In this document: positions 24,101 through 37,234 of the stretch, in pieces
Layout of the letters: each line of letters starts with the position of its first letter
Position numbering within the stretch: position 1 is the first letter of the stretch
NCBI GenBank assembly: GCA_016490735.1
Contig: JAEMWC010000133.1
Location: forward strand, 427,501 to 491,500
Direction: 5' to 3'
Length of the DNA: 64,000 nt
From: Pachyseris speciosa
Lineage: Eukaryota; Cnidaria; Anthozoa; Scleractinia; Pachyseridae
Notes under the pieces: generated by a model
What the model saw: the letters and a program-made list of their open reading frames with translations, nothing else
Databases searched by the model: none
What the model was told of the DNA's origin: nothing
Program-made: the position numbers and the translations under genes

Positions 24101-25790
24101 TTCGTTAGCAGTTTCTCTAGAATCAAACAACGTTGGTAGTGTTAAGTGATTGCCTATAAAATTAAGTCTACCGTGGTCAAATCACCGGGGTATTTTAAGT
24201 CGTTTTGTTTATTGAGGTGATGTTGAGCTTCGCAAAATGTTTATTTTGCTTGCTAGTCTGGTTGAAATCCCTCTTATTAAAGTGTCTCCATTGAAAAGAA
24301 ACCGGTTGAAGAATTTCACTGCTGTCTAAAGTGTTGGAAAATGTGACCATTCACTGAATTTACTGAACGACGAACACCTGTGTTACAGTGTGGAGGTGGT
24401 GCAAATAAGAAATTGTTGAATGACCTTGGGGGTGAAATTGCGAAATAAATGCTACCGAGCAGTACTTCTTGTGATATTATTTACATTACAATCTCACTCA
24501 CCAGCTGGTTCTAATTGTCGAAACTCTAGTGAAATCCTAAGCTCTGACTCTTTAACGCTTTGGCTCTTACAATTTTCCTGAGGGGATTCTTTTACTTCAC
24601 ATTGTTTGCATATTGAGAGTATGTACAGTTAATGAAAGAGGTAAACATCTTATTTATGTAGTGGTTGAACCATATAAAGAGCGAAAATATTGCCAAGTGC
24701 AACGGCATTTCGATCACTTCATCGCAAGGAAAGGTTGTTGCAGATCCGTTTTTTTTTCCCGCGTATATTTGACCAAGTGAAGCATATAAATAACAACTAT
24801 TGTTAAACAAACGCTTGACAAACTTTCCTTTTCCAACACGTCACTCAGTTGACGTCATTTCGACCAGTAGAGTTACCGAAGCTTGACCAAAGTATATTTT
24901 CGCTTTGAACAACGTCCATTACAGCTCAGGGATAAATTACTTGAACTACTTTTCGATTTTATACGATCCTAACGAGTCGTTAGACCCAACGATGTTCTTA
25001 CAAACGATTAATGTTTTGCCACGTCGAGTTGCTTACAAAAGTCGTGTTGTTTGAACGCGCGGGAAACCGTTTTCAAAATTTTCCTGACGTAAGCAACCCA
25101 CTCTGGAGCGGTGTAGCTTTGTTTGCGATGTATCTTTGGCCTATCTGAGAAGTGTCTCTTGGGTTTGAGTTAGAAGGTGCGAAAAAGGTATGATTTAAAT
25201 GATGTATATAAAAAGAGTTGGTTGACGGAAGTACAGAGGGAAACAAAGCTTTGTTAAAATTCAAATTTAATGCGAAAATCTCGTTGTGGTCGTATCAGTC
25301 GTATTGATGAACAGTTGAATATTATAGAACCTCGCTAAGTTCCTGTTTTTCAATTGAATATCAAAAATATTGATTTTTTGTCCCATTCTCATAGACCATA
25401 CCTAGCGTTTTTGTACAAGTTACTGGCAAAAAAGAAGTGATTTATTTCCCCCAGAAGCAGTTACAAGAGACAAGTGCGCCGTCTGTGACTGTTTTCAATA
25501 TAAGCTTAATTACATGTCTCCTGTTTTGTTTTGTAGCAGTGCACAAATACTGATTTATTTTTATTTCATCATAATACCTTGTTTATATTTGTCTGTGTTA
25601 GCGTGGGGATTATTTTTATGTACGTTAAAAATGTTACATTTTACATAACGTGATAAATATTTTTAGATTCGTCAAACTTCGCTCACCGAGGCACGTAACA
25701 ATTTCTTTCGTTCGTAATTAGCTGAAAATTTTGCCTTCTTTGCCGCGGCGGTAAGCAGTTACAATGTATTTTAATTTTATCTGTTCCTTG
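21182..25790. other. Non-coding upstream region of the MARCH-like gene
   Basis: No coding exon recognised. A short (TA)n tract lies at 23,299-23,317. A donor-like GAG|GTAAGTG near 22,858-22,861 and an acceptor CTGTTCCTTGTAG ending at 25,793 suggest that 5' UTR exons of the downstream gene may lie here; transcript data would be needed to place them. Confidence 0.4.
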
Positions 25791-25818
25791 TAGATCGAGG
25801 TAGATTTTTTTCTGGAAG

Positions 25819-28304
25819 ATGGAAGCGCAAGTAGCCGAAGAAACGAGGTGTGATTGCCCCGAAGAGGACCTAACGAAAGTGGATTCAGAGAACGAAGTCG
25901 GGACTTCAAACTTAACTCCCCGTGAATTTGTTTCAAATGGCGCAACAGCAAGTGAAGCAATACCGGTAGCTTCAAATACTCAAGAGGGTGACACAGCGGA
26001 AAGCGCCGACTGTTCACGCACTGACGAAACCATAGCGGAAAGTGAAACGAGTACTTCATTAGATCGAGAAGCGCCAAGCTTAAATAATTCATCAGGTTGC
26101 CAGGAACAACCCACTGAAAACGGGGACTGTTCAGAAGGAATTCCACCGGGAATAGAAAGTGATATCGTATCTGAGAATGCGTCTGTTGAAAGTTCAGAGT
26201 CTGTTTCTACACTTGTAGACCTCACGGAGACAGTTACAATCTCCAACGGTCGCATAAATATGGCGGACAACCAGCCCGGAAGCATGTGCATCGAGATGGA
26301 AGCCATTACCGAAACAAACGTTATTGAAAATGTCGTCTGTGACAAGATTTCACCTCAGACAACTGAAAAAACGATTATTTACGTTTCTGAAGGTGAAAGC
26401 TCGGAACTCGAAACCGACGTTTGTCGAATTTGCCACTGCAGTGATGAAGTGGAAGAGCTGATAAGCCCTTGCTCGTGTACGGGGTCTGTGAAATATGTTC
26501 ACCATTCTTGCCTCATGAACTGGTTGCAGAGAGCCGTGATGAGCAAATGTGAACTTTGTCTCTATCCATTGGCGGTTAAGCGAAAGAGAAAGCCTTTTTG
26601 CAAGGTAAGCTAAAGTGCGAACGTGCTCGTCAGACCGTAAAAATTATAATAATACAAGTTTAGATAGCAGGCATTCAATGAAGATAAACTCAACTTATTT
26701 TTCCTAAAATAAAATCTGGTATTAGTTGAAAGCGAAAAGCCTAATTCCTTGTGTACTAATACTTAAAATAATTTCAGCTTTTTATTATTGATTTCCTCCG
26801 CCATTATTAAGCTTATACATAATTAGCAGTTCACAAACAAATTGTCAGCCACTTTGCATTCGAATCTATTCAGGGGCTTTTTAGAGGTAGCAGATTTCAA
26901 ATACTATTTCAGTGAAACTTTTCTAACTGTTCGGTCCCTGCGCTTTCAAGGGTGTAGCTGTTCTTTTGCAGAATGTGTTCGAAAGTTAACACCGTGGCAA
27001 AATATACAAACAGGCCAAACAAAGGCATTTAAAACAACAGGTATGCATTTGTTCGATAGTCAAAACAAGTTTTTATGTTTAGCGAAAGCTGTAGGTGGCA
27101 ATGGGCTCAAGTTCAAAGATGAGGCAATTCTTACAGCTGTTTTATGATTGCAAGCGTGGCGGGAGAGGGAAGCGGTATTTCGTTGCTAATGACGGTTGTG
27201 AAACATTTTATACATTTTTCTGTAAGAGGTGATTACAATAGAATAAAATAACTTTGAATAGGGGGATATTGACTCCACATTTTCCAGTTCTAATACGGAA
27301 GAAATTGTATGCGAAGTCAACGAGGAAACTTGCTATTTTTATTAACAACTAAGGTTGGTCATGGAATGGTTTCGAGCGTCATAAAAAAAAACACATCGCT
27401 TTTTCCTTGCCTGAATGGCGTTCTTGAGATTAACCACAGTATTGAAACCAAATGTTAGGAACGTTAAAAGACGGGTTCTTGTTCGATAGCGATTTTGCAC
27501 ATGGCGGCACAGAGTGGGTCGAAAGTAATTCTCGTTTGTTTTTGGTTTCTCTGCGATTGGTCGACAGAACGCGCGCCACTTTCCATCCTGTGAGAAGCAG
27601 AACCAAAGTGAACCGCAATTTTTGTCCCGAATTCTGATTAGTTCGTTACGCTGTTTACGCTTGTTGTGATTGGCTCGAGTTATTTGCTTTCGTTTTGGTG
27701 TTTCTCACACTCGATTGGAAACCGCTCTGATAGCTCTTGCATAGCGGTGCAAGCATATGTGCAAGAAAATAAGGCAATTATATGAGTGGTGAACGTGCTT
27801 ATATTTAAAAGTATTACACTGGGACAAAGTTCGTGTCCTTTACCTTGTTCAAGGGTTTACGAGCTGAACCTTTTTCAGCATTTTCTAGAAGTTTCTAGTG
27901 TCCAACGTTGGTATCCTAGCCTTTCACCGTTTACTAAAACATTTGTTCTCTTTTAGTGGCGTCTCCCAGAGGACAAACCTTTTCCCATCCTGTGGTTGTT
28001 CACATTCGTGGTCGCGATGACGCTCAACATAGCCTCCATAGCAAAAGACGGGAGCCAGCGATGCGTTTCTGATCCCTGCATCATATTCTACGTGCTTGGG
28101 TCAGCGGGCGCGCTTCTGGGGCTAGCATTCTTTTACCACTGGCTGCGCAAAACCGTGCGTTATTTCGCAAAATGGATTGCGCTAAACCAGGAGTGGAGTC
28201 TAGTCGGTCCCTATGACTTAAGAACTCGACTGGGTCAGACGAACCTGGCCTGCTCTTTAAAGTCACTTTCAGTAGAGGAGCCGACCCAAGAACAGATCGC
28301 TTGA
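25819..28304 (+). CDS. MARCH-family membrane RING-CH E3 ubiquitin ligase
   Basis: Two coding exons, 25,819-26,604 and 27,957-28,304 (phase 0; donor AAG|GTAAGC, acceptor CTCTTTTAG|TGG), encode 377 residues. The start is the first ATG after an in-frame TAG in the same exon. Residues 1-200 are acidic, Ser/Thr/Glu-rich and probably disordered. Residues 202-247 form a RINGv (C4HC3) finger: C202, C205, C218, C220, H228, C231, C244, C247, with the typical W near 235. Two hydrophobic helices follow (about 271-292 and 296-318), then a cytosolic tail. This matches the MARCHF1/8/2/3 architecture: membrane ligases that ubiquitinate transmembrane cargo in endosomes or at the plasma membrane. The exact paralogue is not decided; the long N-terminal region is unusual for the short MARCHF2/3 type. 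Confidence 0.88.
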
Positions 28305-28568
28305 ACTCGGCCACCACTCACAGCTGCAGCATGGGTTCCCTGTCAAAATGGTAACAAATGATGCCAACAAAGAAGTTTCCCTGTCACTTGATATCCACTT
28401 GCTCTAGAAAATTGTCAAGTCCAAATAAGTCACGACTTGTTCACGTGCTTTTTAGTACACCCACTCAGTTTTCAACAACTGCGGCGAAACAGATAAAAGT
28501 TTGTCAACAAACGCACACGTTGATGTTTCGCAGAAATCAATTTTCCTAAGGAAATTATACTTGAATCC

Positions 28569-28626
28569 ACCCCACCCCTCCCCTCTCGCCCTCTCCCCTC
28601 TCCCCTCTCCCCCTCTCCCCCGCCCC
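28569..28626 (+). repeat. CCCCTCT-type low-complexity tract
   Basis: A pyrimidine run of CCCCTCTC repeats ends in CCCCCGCCCC, just downstream of the MARCH-like gene. It may lie in its 3' flank. Confidence 0.85.
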
Positions 28627-30130
28627 AGAAAAAAAAAAGAAATATAAGTTATTGCCATTGTTAGGCGCCGAGAGGCAGCCAAACCGTAAAAAACCGCTTT
28701 CAGCATTTAGAGGGGTATGTGGATATTGTGATTTCATGATATAACAAGAAATAGGGTAGAATTCGTAAAAGCCTATGGCTTATTTTTGTGAAGTGAAATC
28801 AGAATGGATTTTGACAGTGAGAATATAACTTGAAATCGTTTAAAACAGCTTCAAACACCAGCAACAGCTTGAAAAATCAAAAAAGTTTATGAACCTGTGT
28901 TCAAAAAGGTACATATAGATAAGCATGTTGTTATGGACTCCTTTTTTAGAGGGGCCTACATAGGCAGTTTCACGGTATGCCCCAAGTAAAAGGAGCCTCA
29001 AGATTGGTTAACAATTGATTGACAAACCGACATCTAAGTGGCCTAAAGAAGCCTTACCAGGGGGAAAAAACAATATTTGAATGTTTACCGTTATTTATTT
29101 AATAATCTTTTAGTGCTACCTATAAGTGAAGAATTGGTTTGTTTTTAAGATACACTTTCGTAAGATTAGGGTTGCTTTGTACAGTACGTTCCAAAGATAC
29201 ATTACTACACTACAGAGATGAAAATTATTGTTAAATTATTGAGAAACACAGAAGTTTCTTACAAAGCGAAATATATATATCTATACGATTTATTTTGAAA
29301 AGACCCGGCATAAAGTAATAAAGTAATTTTCTAAAACTCCAGTTAATGATATTGTTGGAAAACGGTTATATTTGAGACGTGAATAGTTGCGTTTGGTGTA
29401 GTTGTAAAGAGTTATGATGAGGTTTTGAATAAAAGAATTAAAACGTACGTTGAATGTCATTATTCGCCTCTCCGACCTCTGAACTCGCCGAGTGTTTCAC
29501 TGCTATCAATTTTTCAAAAACGTCCGCATTTGTAATCCGTTTCAATCTTCTCCATCCTCGCATATTATTCTCGTCTCTTTGGTGCTTATCTTTCCTGGCA
29601 AATTGTTATTTTACTGTTTCCCATCATTCAAGTGCTTTTTTGTCTCTATAATAACCCAAAATACCGTGACCGAGAGCGTGAGGAGTGGTTGCACAATTTC
29701 CCGAGCCAGGGGCTCCTGTTTAAGGGGGCGTTATACCTGGATGTTAATCAAGAAGAAAATAAGGGCATACACAAACACTCAGTCCACTACAACGCGGGTG
29801 GACGTCGGGTTGTAGGCAGACTGTTTGGTGTTCGTCCATTACTTTTTAACCTACAAACTTAATTTTTAATCACCTTATAATCTTCATTTTTCTCACCTTC
29901 TCTTGATCACTCTCCCCTTCCCCCCCCCCCCCCCCCCCCCCCTTTTTTCTTCATCTTAAACACTCTAAAAATCACCTCAACATTCTGAGATATTTATGGG
30001 GCTATGTGCCACAAAACTATAACGGCTTTCTTGGATTGCATGAAATCTCGAGATGATAAGGATAAAAATTTTAAAAAAAGTGACAAAAACGAAGCATTCA
30101 GGTATATTGCACCTTAAATGTTCGAGAATT
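28627..30130. other. Non-coding, with a C23 homopolymer
   Basis: No gene recognised. A run of 23 C occurs at 29,920-29,942. The frame at 29,632-29,862 has no recognisable domain. Confidence 0.45.
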
Positions 30131-30135
30131 CCGGA

Positions 30136-30276
30136 TTGAATTGGAATTTAGAAGTGTTGGTTTTTGAGGAGAGGAGAAAACCGGAGTACCCGGAGAAAAA
30201 AGCCTCTCGGATCAGAGAAGAGGACCAACTCAACTCAACCTACATATGACGTCCAGTTTCGCGGACCGGGGGAGCA
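30136..30276 (-). mobile_element. tRNA-derived SINE, internally deleted
   Basis: The minus strand reads GGGGGAGCAG... to AAAAACCAACA of the family seen at 12,721. Most of the tRNA-like head is missing between the outer CTCCCCCGG and the body. Confidence 0.75.
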
Positions 30277-30429
30277 GTTTTGATAATACACTTATTACTG
30301 GATTTGGCGACTTACTCAACGTCAGTATGTGGTTGTTCGTTCTCTGCTGACCTATTATTGGTTAGTGAACTCAATGTTTCTGGGTGTCTGTCAGTTAAAC
30401 CGTGGCGTTACTGTCTGAGAAGGCTTATC

Positions 30430-30760
30430 GCCCTAATCAATAGGGACTTTAAGAAACGAGGACGCGACGGCAACGAAAACGTCATTTCAAACTATATCTT
30501 CTCGTTATTGTAGCACTTTCGCGATTATTCCAATGTGTTCAACTTGTAAAACGTCGGCGAACTATCCAGGAACTAAATTTCTATGACCGGCGTTGAATTA
30601 AAGAAAAAGAAAGAAAAATTTGCATCATGTGCTCACGTTCTCGCCAAAACCTAAAATTTGGTCATTTCACGTTGTTGATTTGCCGAGGACGGCAAAGAAA
30701 TGTACCAAAATGTAAAACGCACGTGCAGACCTTTTTACTATTTTTCTGCCTATTACTTCC
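30430..30760. repeat. Dispersed repeat shared with the segmental array
   Basis: CCAGGAACTAAATTTCTATG, GGTCATTTCACGTTG and ACGCACGTGCAGA match the blocks at 48,870-49,090, 52,730-52,960 and 62,720-62,950. It lies outside the array and is more divergent, so it is an independently dispersed copy. Confidence 0.65.
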
Positions 30761-30842
30761 TTAATGTGAATATCATATTAAGACAGACACTAGGGGTGGT
30801 CACTGCCAGAGATTTATTACTTCCCTAGTTTAAAAAAAAACC

Positions 30843-30950
30843 GTTGCTCTTTTACGTCCCACAGAATCAGATTAAGTGAAAGTACTATGAGACGGGACCT
30901 ACGGTTTATCGTCCTTCTCCGGGAAGACTAGAAATTCTAACCGTTTTTAG
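30843..30950 (-). mobile_element. SINE body fragment
   Basis: The minus strand reads TCTAGTCTTCCCGGAGAAGG, ACGATAAACCGTAGGTCC and TGGGACGTAAAAGAG in order. I recognise this as the body of a tRNA-headed SINE common in coral genomes; the head is missing. Confidence 0.5.
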
Positions 30951-31050
30951 TATACATCTACTAGCGTTGTATCACGACTGTCGCTCTCTAATTGGCTACG
31001 CTACTCGCTATCTATTCTGTGATAGATAGTGAGTTGCGATTGTCAACAAA

Positions 31051-31122
31051 ATGGCGGCCGCTTCTTCGAGTTTTCGAAGTTTCTGCGAGGAGGATTTAGA
31101 TAATTTACTTGTTAAGTTTTGA
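31051..31122 (+). pseudogene. Orphan N-terminal exon-like fragment
   Basis: A 23-codon frame begins MAAASSSFRSFCEEDLDNLL and stops soon after. The ATGGCGGCC start in a repeat-like context, and the acidic EEDLD motif, resemble the N terminus of multicopy recombinase/ZMYM-like coral proteins. No continuation is found downstream, so it is probably a repeat-borne fragment. The family assignment is tentative. Confidence 0.3.
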
Positions 31123-31767
31123 ACGACTAGTAGATTTATACTAAAACAATTATATTACATGTACTCGCTCTCGATTTCTACCCGTGATAGCTGATGAGGG
31201 CGCATCATGCGATAGAAATCTCGAGCTCATAATCTAATTGTTAAGTAGATGTCATTTTAGATGTCCTTGTACCATAATCAGAGCTGGCCGAAATTGAAAT
31301 CTCCAAAACGAATAATCAGTTAACAAGCTAATTAACTTGATGTGTGTAAAACAAATAGTACGGTGGCATTTCTACGTTTGTGTGGTTTTAAATCACACGA
31401 ACATATAATTGCCAACGCGCCACTGCTTCTCCTTTGTCCTCTACAATATGATTTTCCAGTGAGGGTCCCCCGCGATACTGGCTCGAGAAACAGTTTCCCG
31501 AGAGCAGTTTTTCAGTTAACTTTTGCACAGGATATTAAGATTTAACCTTTCAAACTACGCTTTGCAATAGTACAGTCGACACACCCATATTAAACCACAC
31601 GAAAATGTTAGCCCTTTCTTCGCCTAAACACTGTGGCCGTAGCGTCCGTCCAGAGATGGTTGAGGACATCAGACCACTGACGGCCGCTTAGGCTAATAAT
31701 TTTCCACTGTCCACGTTTCCTGATTCCACGAGCCCGTTGATGCATCCTCGCCGATCGCTTGCTGACG

Positions 31768-32188
31768 CCCCCAGGGTGGGGGGGGGGGGGTACTCCCAGA
31801 AAAATTGGGTGGGGGTGTGCGGCCCGCTTCCTGAAACCCTTACCCTATTTCAGACCAAAATCTGCGATTTTCCCTACCCTATTTCAGACCTGACCAAAAA
31901 TTTGATACCCTATTTCAGAACTATTTCAAATACACAGTTGGCGCAAACATAATTAAAAGACAAAAAAGAAGGGCTTTTGTTGATGGTCTTACCGGCTAAA
32001 GATGAAGAAGTAGCTTCTTCTAAAAAACATACCGAATTCAAGACAAGAGTGCACAAACCATACTCTATTTCAGACCAAAATGGTCAAAATTGATACCCTA
32101 TTTCAGACCAAAACGGCTAAAAAACCATACCCTTTGGGCCGCACATACCTATATAGCCCATATAAGGCAGTATCCCCCCCCGGGGGGA
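31768..32188. mobile_element. MITE with G/C-run ends
   Basis: CCCCCAGGGTGGGGG...TACTCCC at the left mirrors GTATCCCCCCCCGGGGGG at the right. The interior repeats TACCCTATTTCAGACC at least four times. Non-coding; it ends about 100 bp beyond the PEX2 stop codon. Confidence 0.6.
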
Positions 32189-32288
32189 GGACTGAGGCGT
32201 ACTTCAAGTACGCACTAACCGCTCCACCGGCTATCTTAGTCGAAACATCGATAACAAGTCCTTGCTTTTCTGTCTGTACATTGTCACG

Positions 32289-33967
32289 TTACTTCCAGAG
32301 CAACTGTGCATTCAACTGGGGTGATGTATCACCGACCGCCGCTCCGCACAAAGGACAAGGGAAGGAGGGATCTGCTAAACTGTTGGCCTGAAACAACACA
32401 GTGACGACAAGCATGTTGGATGGGAGTACAAGCTCTATTTTCGAGAACATTTTTTTCCTACTGAATAGTTATAAGAATAGGATAACACGAAGAGAAAAAT
32501 TCAAAGAAGACTTGAGTTATCAGTGTTTTACCCTTTTTCTGTTTTACAGTACTTGACCAAGTTGGTTGAGTTTGGTAGCAAAGGGGTAAGGAACCAGAAG
32601 ATAAAGAAGCTTATAGTACAGCAGATTTGGGGAAAAAATCCTGGGTGGGTTGTACATAAGAATTATTCAGGATGAACAAATCCAACAAACAGACATCCCC
32701 TAAAAAAATGAACCCTCACCCTGTTTATGGCTTGAATACCAAGTAACCCATAATCCACACAAGGACAGAAATGAGTGGTTTGTTATCAAAGCTGGGGAAA
32801 CAAATACTAGTTTGTGGCAAATTCTTTTACAGACACAAACAGCTTCTTGTTTTACTTACAGGACAGTTATGTACATGTTCAACAACAAACCTTAACACAG
32901 TAGTAGCAGAAGACATGGCCGCACTGTCCCTGGTGAGGAGCGGTAGGGGGCTCATTACAGATACCACACTCATGGCACGCGACTTTGATTGACGGCTGTT
33001 TATCAAGAGAGGTTGGACTTGAAAACCACCTCACAATCATGTTCTTGAGTTTGTGAATGTTGATGAGAGGTAGAAGAAAGAAGACAAATTCCTAACAATA
33101 ACATTAAAAGCATATCATAGTTTAAATTGAGTAGCATCAACAAATTAAACAATTAATTCACTCTCTGGTTTATTTCATATCAATTTAAAGGCCCTGACTA
33201 ACACGGACATATTGTTGCAGACACAAATGTTTCCCTGTTTTTCCACGCACGTGTAACATTTGTCACAGACACAAAATTTGTGTCCTCAACAAATGTTTCA
33301 CAGTTTGTGCAGTATGGAAACACAACATTTGCATTGTGTCCCGCTGGTTTGCTCACCCAAGTAACATCATGAGCAACAATGTGTCCGTAACAATGTGTCT
33401 CATTTGCCAGGGCCTTAAGACTAAAATTTTGCTTCTATGGTTGGCCAGAATGAAAACATAACTGTAGTTGGGCTTTATTTTCATTTCACAGCCTCAATCA
33501 GGATGTTGCATTATCATCACAGAAAGGATTGAACATCCTTTACAATGGCTTGTGAATTCCGCCACCCCCTAATCTTTGATTGTTGAGATTTTCCCCTACC
33601 CTTGGGCAAAGAATTCCATCCATCTCTTTGCATTCCTCCACATATCTCCCTGGTTGGCCCAGGGATCAACCTCACAGGGAAGCCAATGACGTGTGCATTA
33701 CCAAATTAAAGTCTGGTTTTGTGCAGAGTAAGGATAATCTGTGTCTTCCTCTCAAAATTTACTGTTAAGGTTGTTGAACCAGCTAAATATCAACCGAGAA
33801 ATAGCAAGATTCCTTCTACCTTAGGATAAATTAATTTTGGTAACTTTACTTCTGTTATTTAATTTCTTCTTTTTATCTGTAGCTGACAAAAGGAGATCGC
33901 ACAAGCACTTAAAAATGACCTCAATATAGAAGCTGTGTATTAAATTTAAAGCTGCATGATTTTATTG

Positions 33968-34013
<46 letters not shown>

Positions 34014-34410
34014 AGTCGAATATTGATTATCGAATTTTGATTATCTGGACTTGCTTAGCTGGTCCCAGTTTTTCATGAATGTTAATTAACTTTATGTAAG
34101 ATCCGCAGCAAATCTTTTTCCCTTTAAATTAAGTAATGAAACTCCAGTTCAAACTGAATTTGTTTCACTTCAAAACACAAATCTGTACGCGTTTTGAGTT
34201 CACACGTGCTGTACTACTGCAATGCATTTCACTGAGCTCTGATTTTCTCAGATGTTCTTTGTTTCTAAGTGAAATTTCACCGTCCACTTGTTCAGTCATT
34301 CAGTTTTAGTTTTGGCTCATTAATATTCATATTTTTTATTATCCAGACTCTCGATTATCCAGATTGTTCAGCTCAGTCCCCACGAGTCCGGATAATCGAG
34401 GTTCAACTGA

Positions 34411-34464
<54 letters not shown>

Positions 34465-37199
34465 GAATGTATCACAGGAAAAACACCTAAAGTTGCACTA
34501 TGTTAAACCAGACTTGCTTCAAGCTCCAATTGAAGTGTCTCCAAGTACTCACTGCAAATCCATGCCAAAGTAACTCCCTGGTCATGAATTCAAAGCTGAC
34601 TTGTCTGATAGACTGCCACTGGGCGAACACTGGGTGAATGCCGAGTGTACGCTCAAGCACAGAGGGATATCTGATCACAGTGTTAAGAAGCTGCTCCTGA
34701 CACAAATCCATAGACACAGCTAGTAACTTTTGCAGAGAACAGAACATGTAATGTCAGGACATTACCATCTTTGACTCCAAATGTGGGGCCCCAGGGCTGA
34801 CTTTTTTCAGGCAAACTGCAACCTAAGTTTGGGTGAAAAGAGCTAGTTTTCCCAAAAGAGCCATTGCATGCAAGCTTAAGACAATCTGAAGAAAGCATTG
34901 AAACAAATAAGATACTTACAGTAAGTTCTCATTTAGGTTTTTTTTCTCTGTTTTCTTCAGTTTTTGCCCCATTGATATACAATTTATGACAACCCATTCA
35001 AGAAACAAAGCTCAACCCATTCCCTGAAAACAGTCTGACAAGACAACTCAATCTGCAAGAACCCACCAATTAAACTTGAAGCACTAGTAACCGACAGTAC
35101 TACAGAATATTAATCATTTTTATGAAGTACCCCACTGCGCTCATCTGCGACACCAAGCCCAAATGCCTTAAGTAGCATAGCTCTTGCTCTCAGGATTATA
35201 TTAAGGGAGTAACTTTTATACAATTGCAAGGATATCTCCCCTTTTGCAGGAACACAAGGAAGTTGATGACGGACGCAACCTGAAGCAGCTTCTCTCCCAC
35301 ATCTACACATCTCCATACCTACAGTAAAAAGGAATTCCATTGAGTTGCAAAACTGGAAATCAAGTCAAACAGTGTGTGTCAACAGGTTCTCTGTTGAGTG
35401 ACAAAATAAGAAAAGAGCACTGGCTGATGATGAGTGTAGTGAGTCACAGAGACTGCTGCCCAGTCGGCTCAGTTGGTAGAGCACTGGACTGCTGAGCAGA
35501 AGGTCACGGGTTCAAATCCCTGACCAGAGCAACAACCAAGGTCTTGAAATAACTAGTAAGCTCATGCTGGCGCTGTGAGCTCAACATCTGCTTCAGTTCA
35601 GATGATCACATTATTATCATTGGCCGGTGACGTTTAAATATTCAACTTTCAACCAGATTTCCAATTATTAGCAAACAAAATGCTAATTCAGTCTTTAACA
35701 AAATAACAGAATTACAAACTTCTAGTCAAAATTCTGAAGGAAAGACAATCATGTTAAGTAGACCTTTAATCTACAGCTGTACCAACTGACCATGAGGAGG
35801 AAAAAGGATTGTGATCTCTACATCAAAAGGTTACCATAAGGAGGCTCGCAAGGGTTTTTTGTTGCTGTAGTTGTTGTGAACTGATGAAAGATTACAAAGA
35901 AGGACATTTAATGGTGTGGGCAAACTATATGTCTCTTTGCAACTCTATTGGTGGGCTATACTTTAGGGTACTTATGATGTCATGTCAGTTACCATGATAA
36001 TGCACTAGGTCCTTTACATTTCAGTTCTTGTAAATTATCTGAAAAACTAATTCTGTGGCCTACTGTTTGTATTTCTTTGTTAGAAAGCTCCCTAAATTCT
36101 TTAACTTTTCCGACAGTATGAAAAAAAGCTATCTTGACTAGTACAATTTTATTTATTAGAAAAAAACTTGTTTTATGGCTTACAGAAAATTGTACTTGAT
36201 AATTTTCCCTGAAACGTTTATATTTGAAGTGCCATCATAAATGGTGCTTGCATGCAAAAAATCAGGATAGATCACCGCGCAAAATTTCGAGCTAAAAACA
36301 AATGTTTTCTGCAGATTTTATTTCCATTTTGCGCAATTTTACGCAGCATTTGACTTCCGGTGTGCTGCACGCGACTAATTTTGATTCATTCAGCTGACAT
36401 GTGCATCTTAGATATGGCGTGTGTAGATTGCGGTGAGCACAGCTAAAAACTCTTTCCAGCCTCCTTAAGTTCTTAATATATGTACTGGTTAAACAAAACT
36501 CAATTCAAACACATGTAACTATCAGTGGTGTACTTACAACACTGAAGTCTAGAAACTTGTCTGTTATTCTTCTGATTTCAGTACTTCTCTCCTTTACATA
36601 AGGTATACCCACAACACAGAATCCAAACAAGAGTTTTTCCAATAGACTTAAGCTGTTTCCTTTAAAAGAGACAAAATATTTGCTGCATTGTGATATGTAC
36701 TGCAGTTGAAAAAGTAACTGCAACTTAAATAACACTCAACATTCATTACACATTTAAACAGGGCTTCTGATATTTTGCGCGGTTGTGGACCTGTGAAATT
36801 CAGGCAAAGCCATGAAATCCCACAAAATTTCCCCAAAAAATGCAAAATACCATGAAATCTGTCAGGAATATTACCAATACATGTTGACAAAACATATTTG
36901 ATACTTATCTTGGCTATTAGACCTGTTTAATTCACCACAAACATCCAAATTTATCTTGAATCTTCGTAACTGAAATGAACTGTCAAACAATGTCCCAAAA
37001 CTACCAGGCATCCTTAGATGAACGTTGTGAAAAACTGGGCTCTAGCCACAGTGTTAACCACTTAAGCATTTGCTCAATTCTCAAGCAAATTGTTGTTGAA
37101 AGAGCAGGGGAGATAGGGGAGCAGGGATGGCACAGTGGTGAGAGCACTCTCCCCGGGTTCGATTCCCGGACTTGGCATCATATGTGGGTTGAGTTTGTG

Positions 37200-37234
<35 letters not shown>

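Noticed and set aside
31185..31232. Second hammerhead candidate (CTGATGAGGGCGCATC...GATAGAAATC)
   Set aside because: CTGATGA and GAAA are present, but stem II cannot pair directly between them and there is no C after GAAA or usable NUH site. The region is better explained as a palindromic dispersed repeat.
34269..34573. Poly-Tyr and poly-Leu ORFs
   Set aside because: These are translations of an (ATT)n microsatellite.
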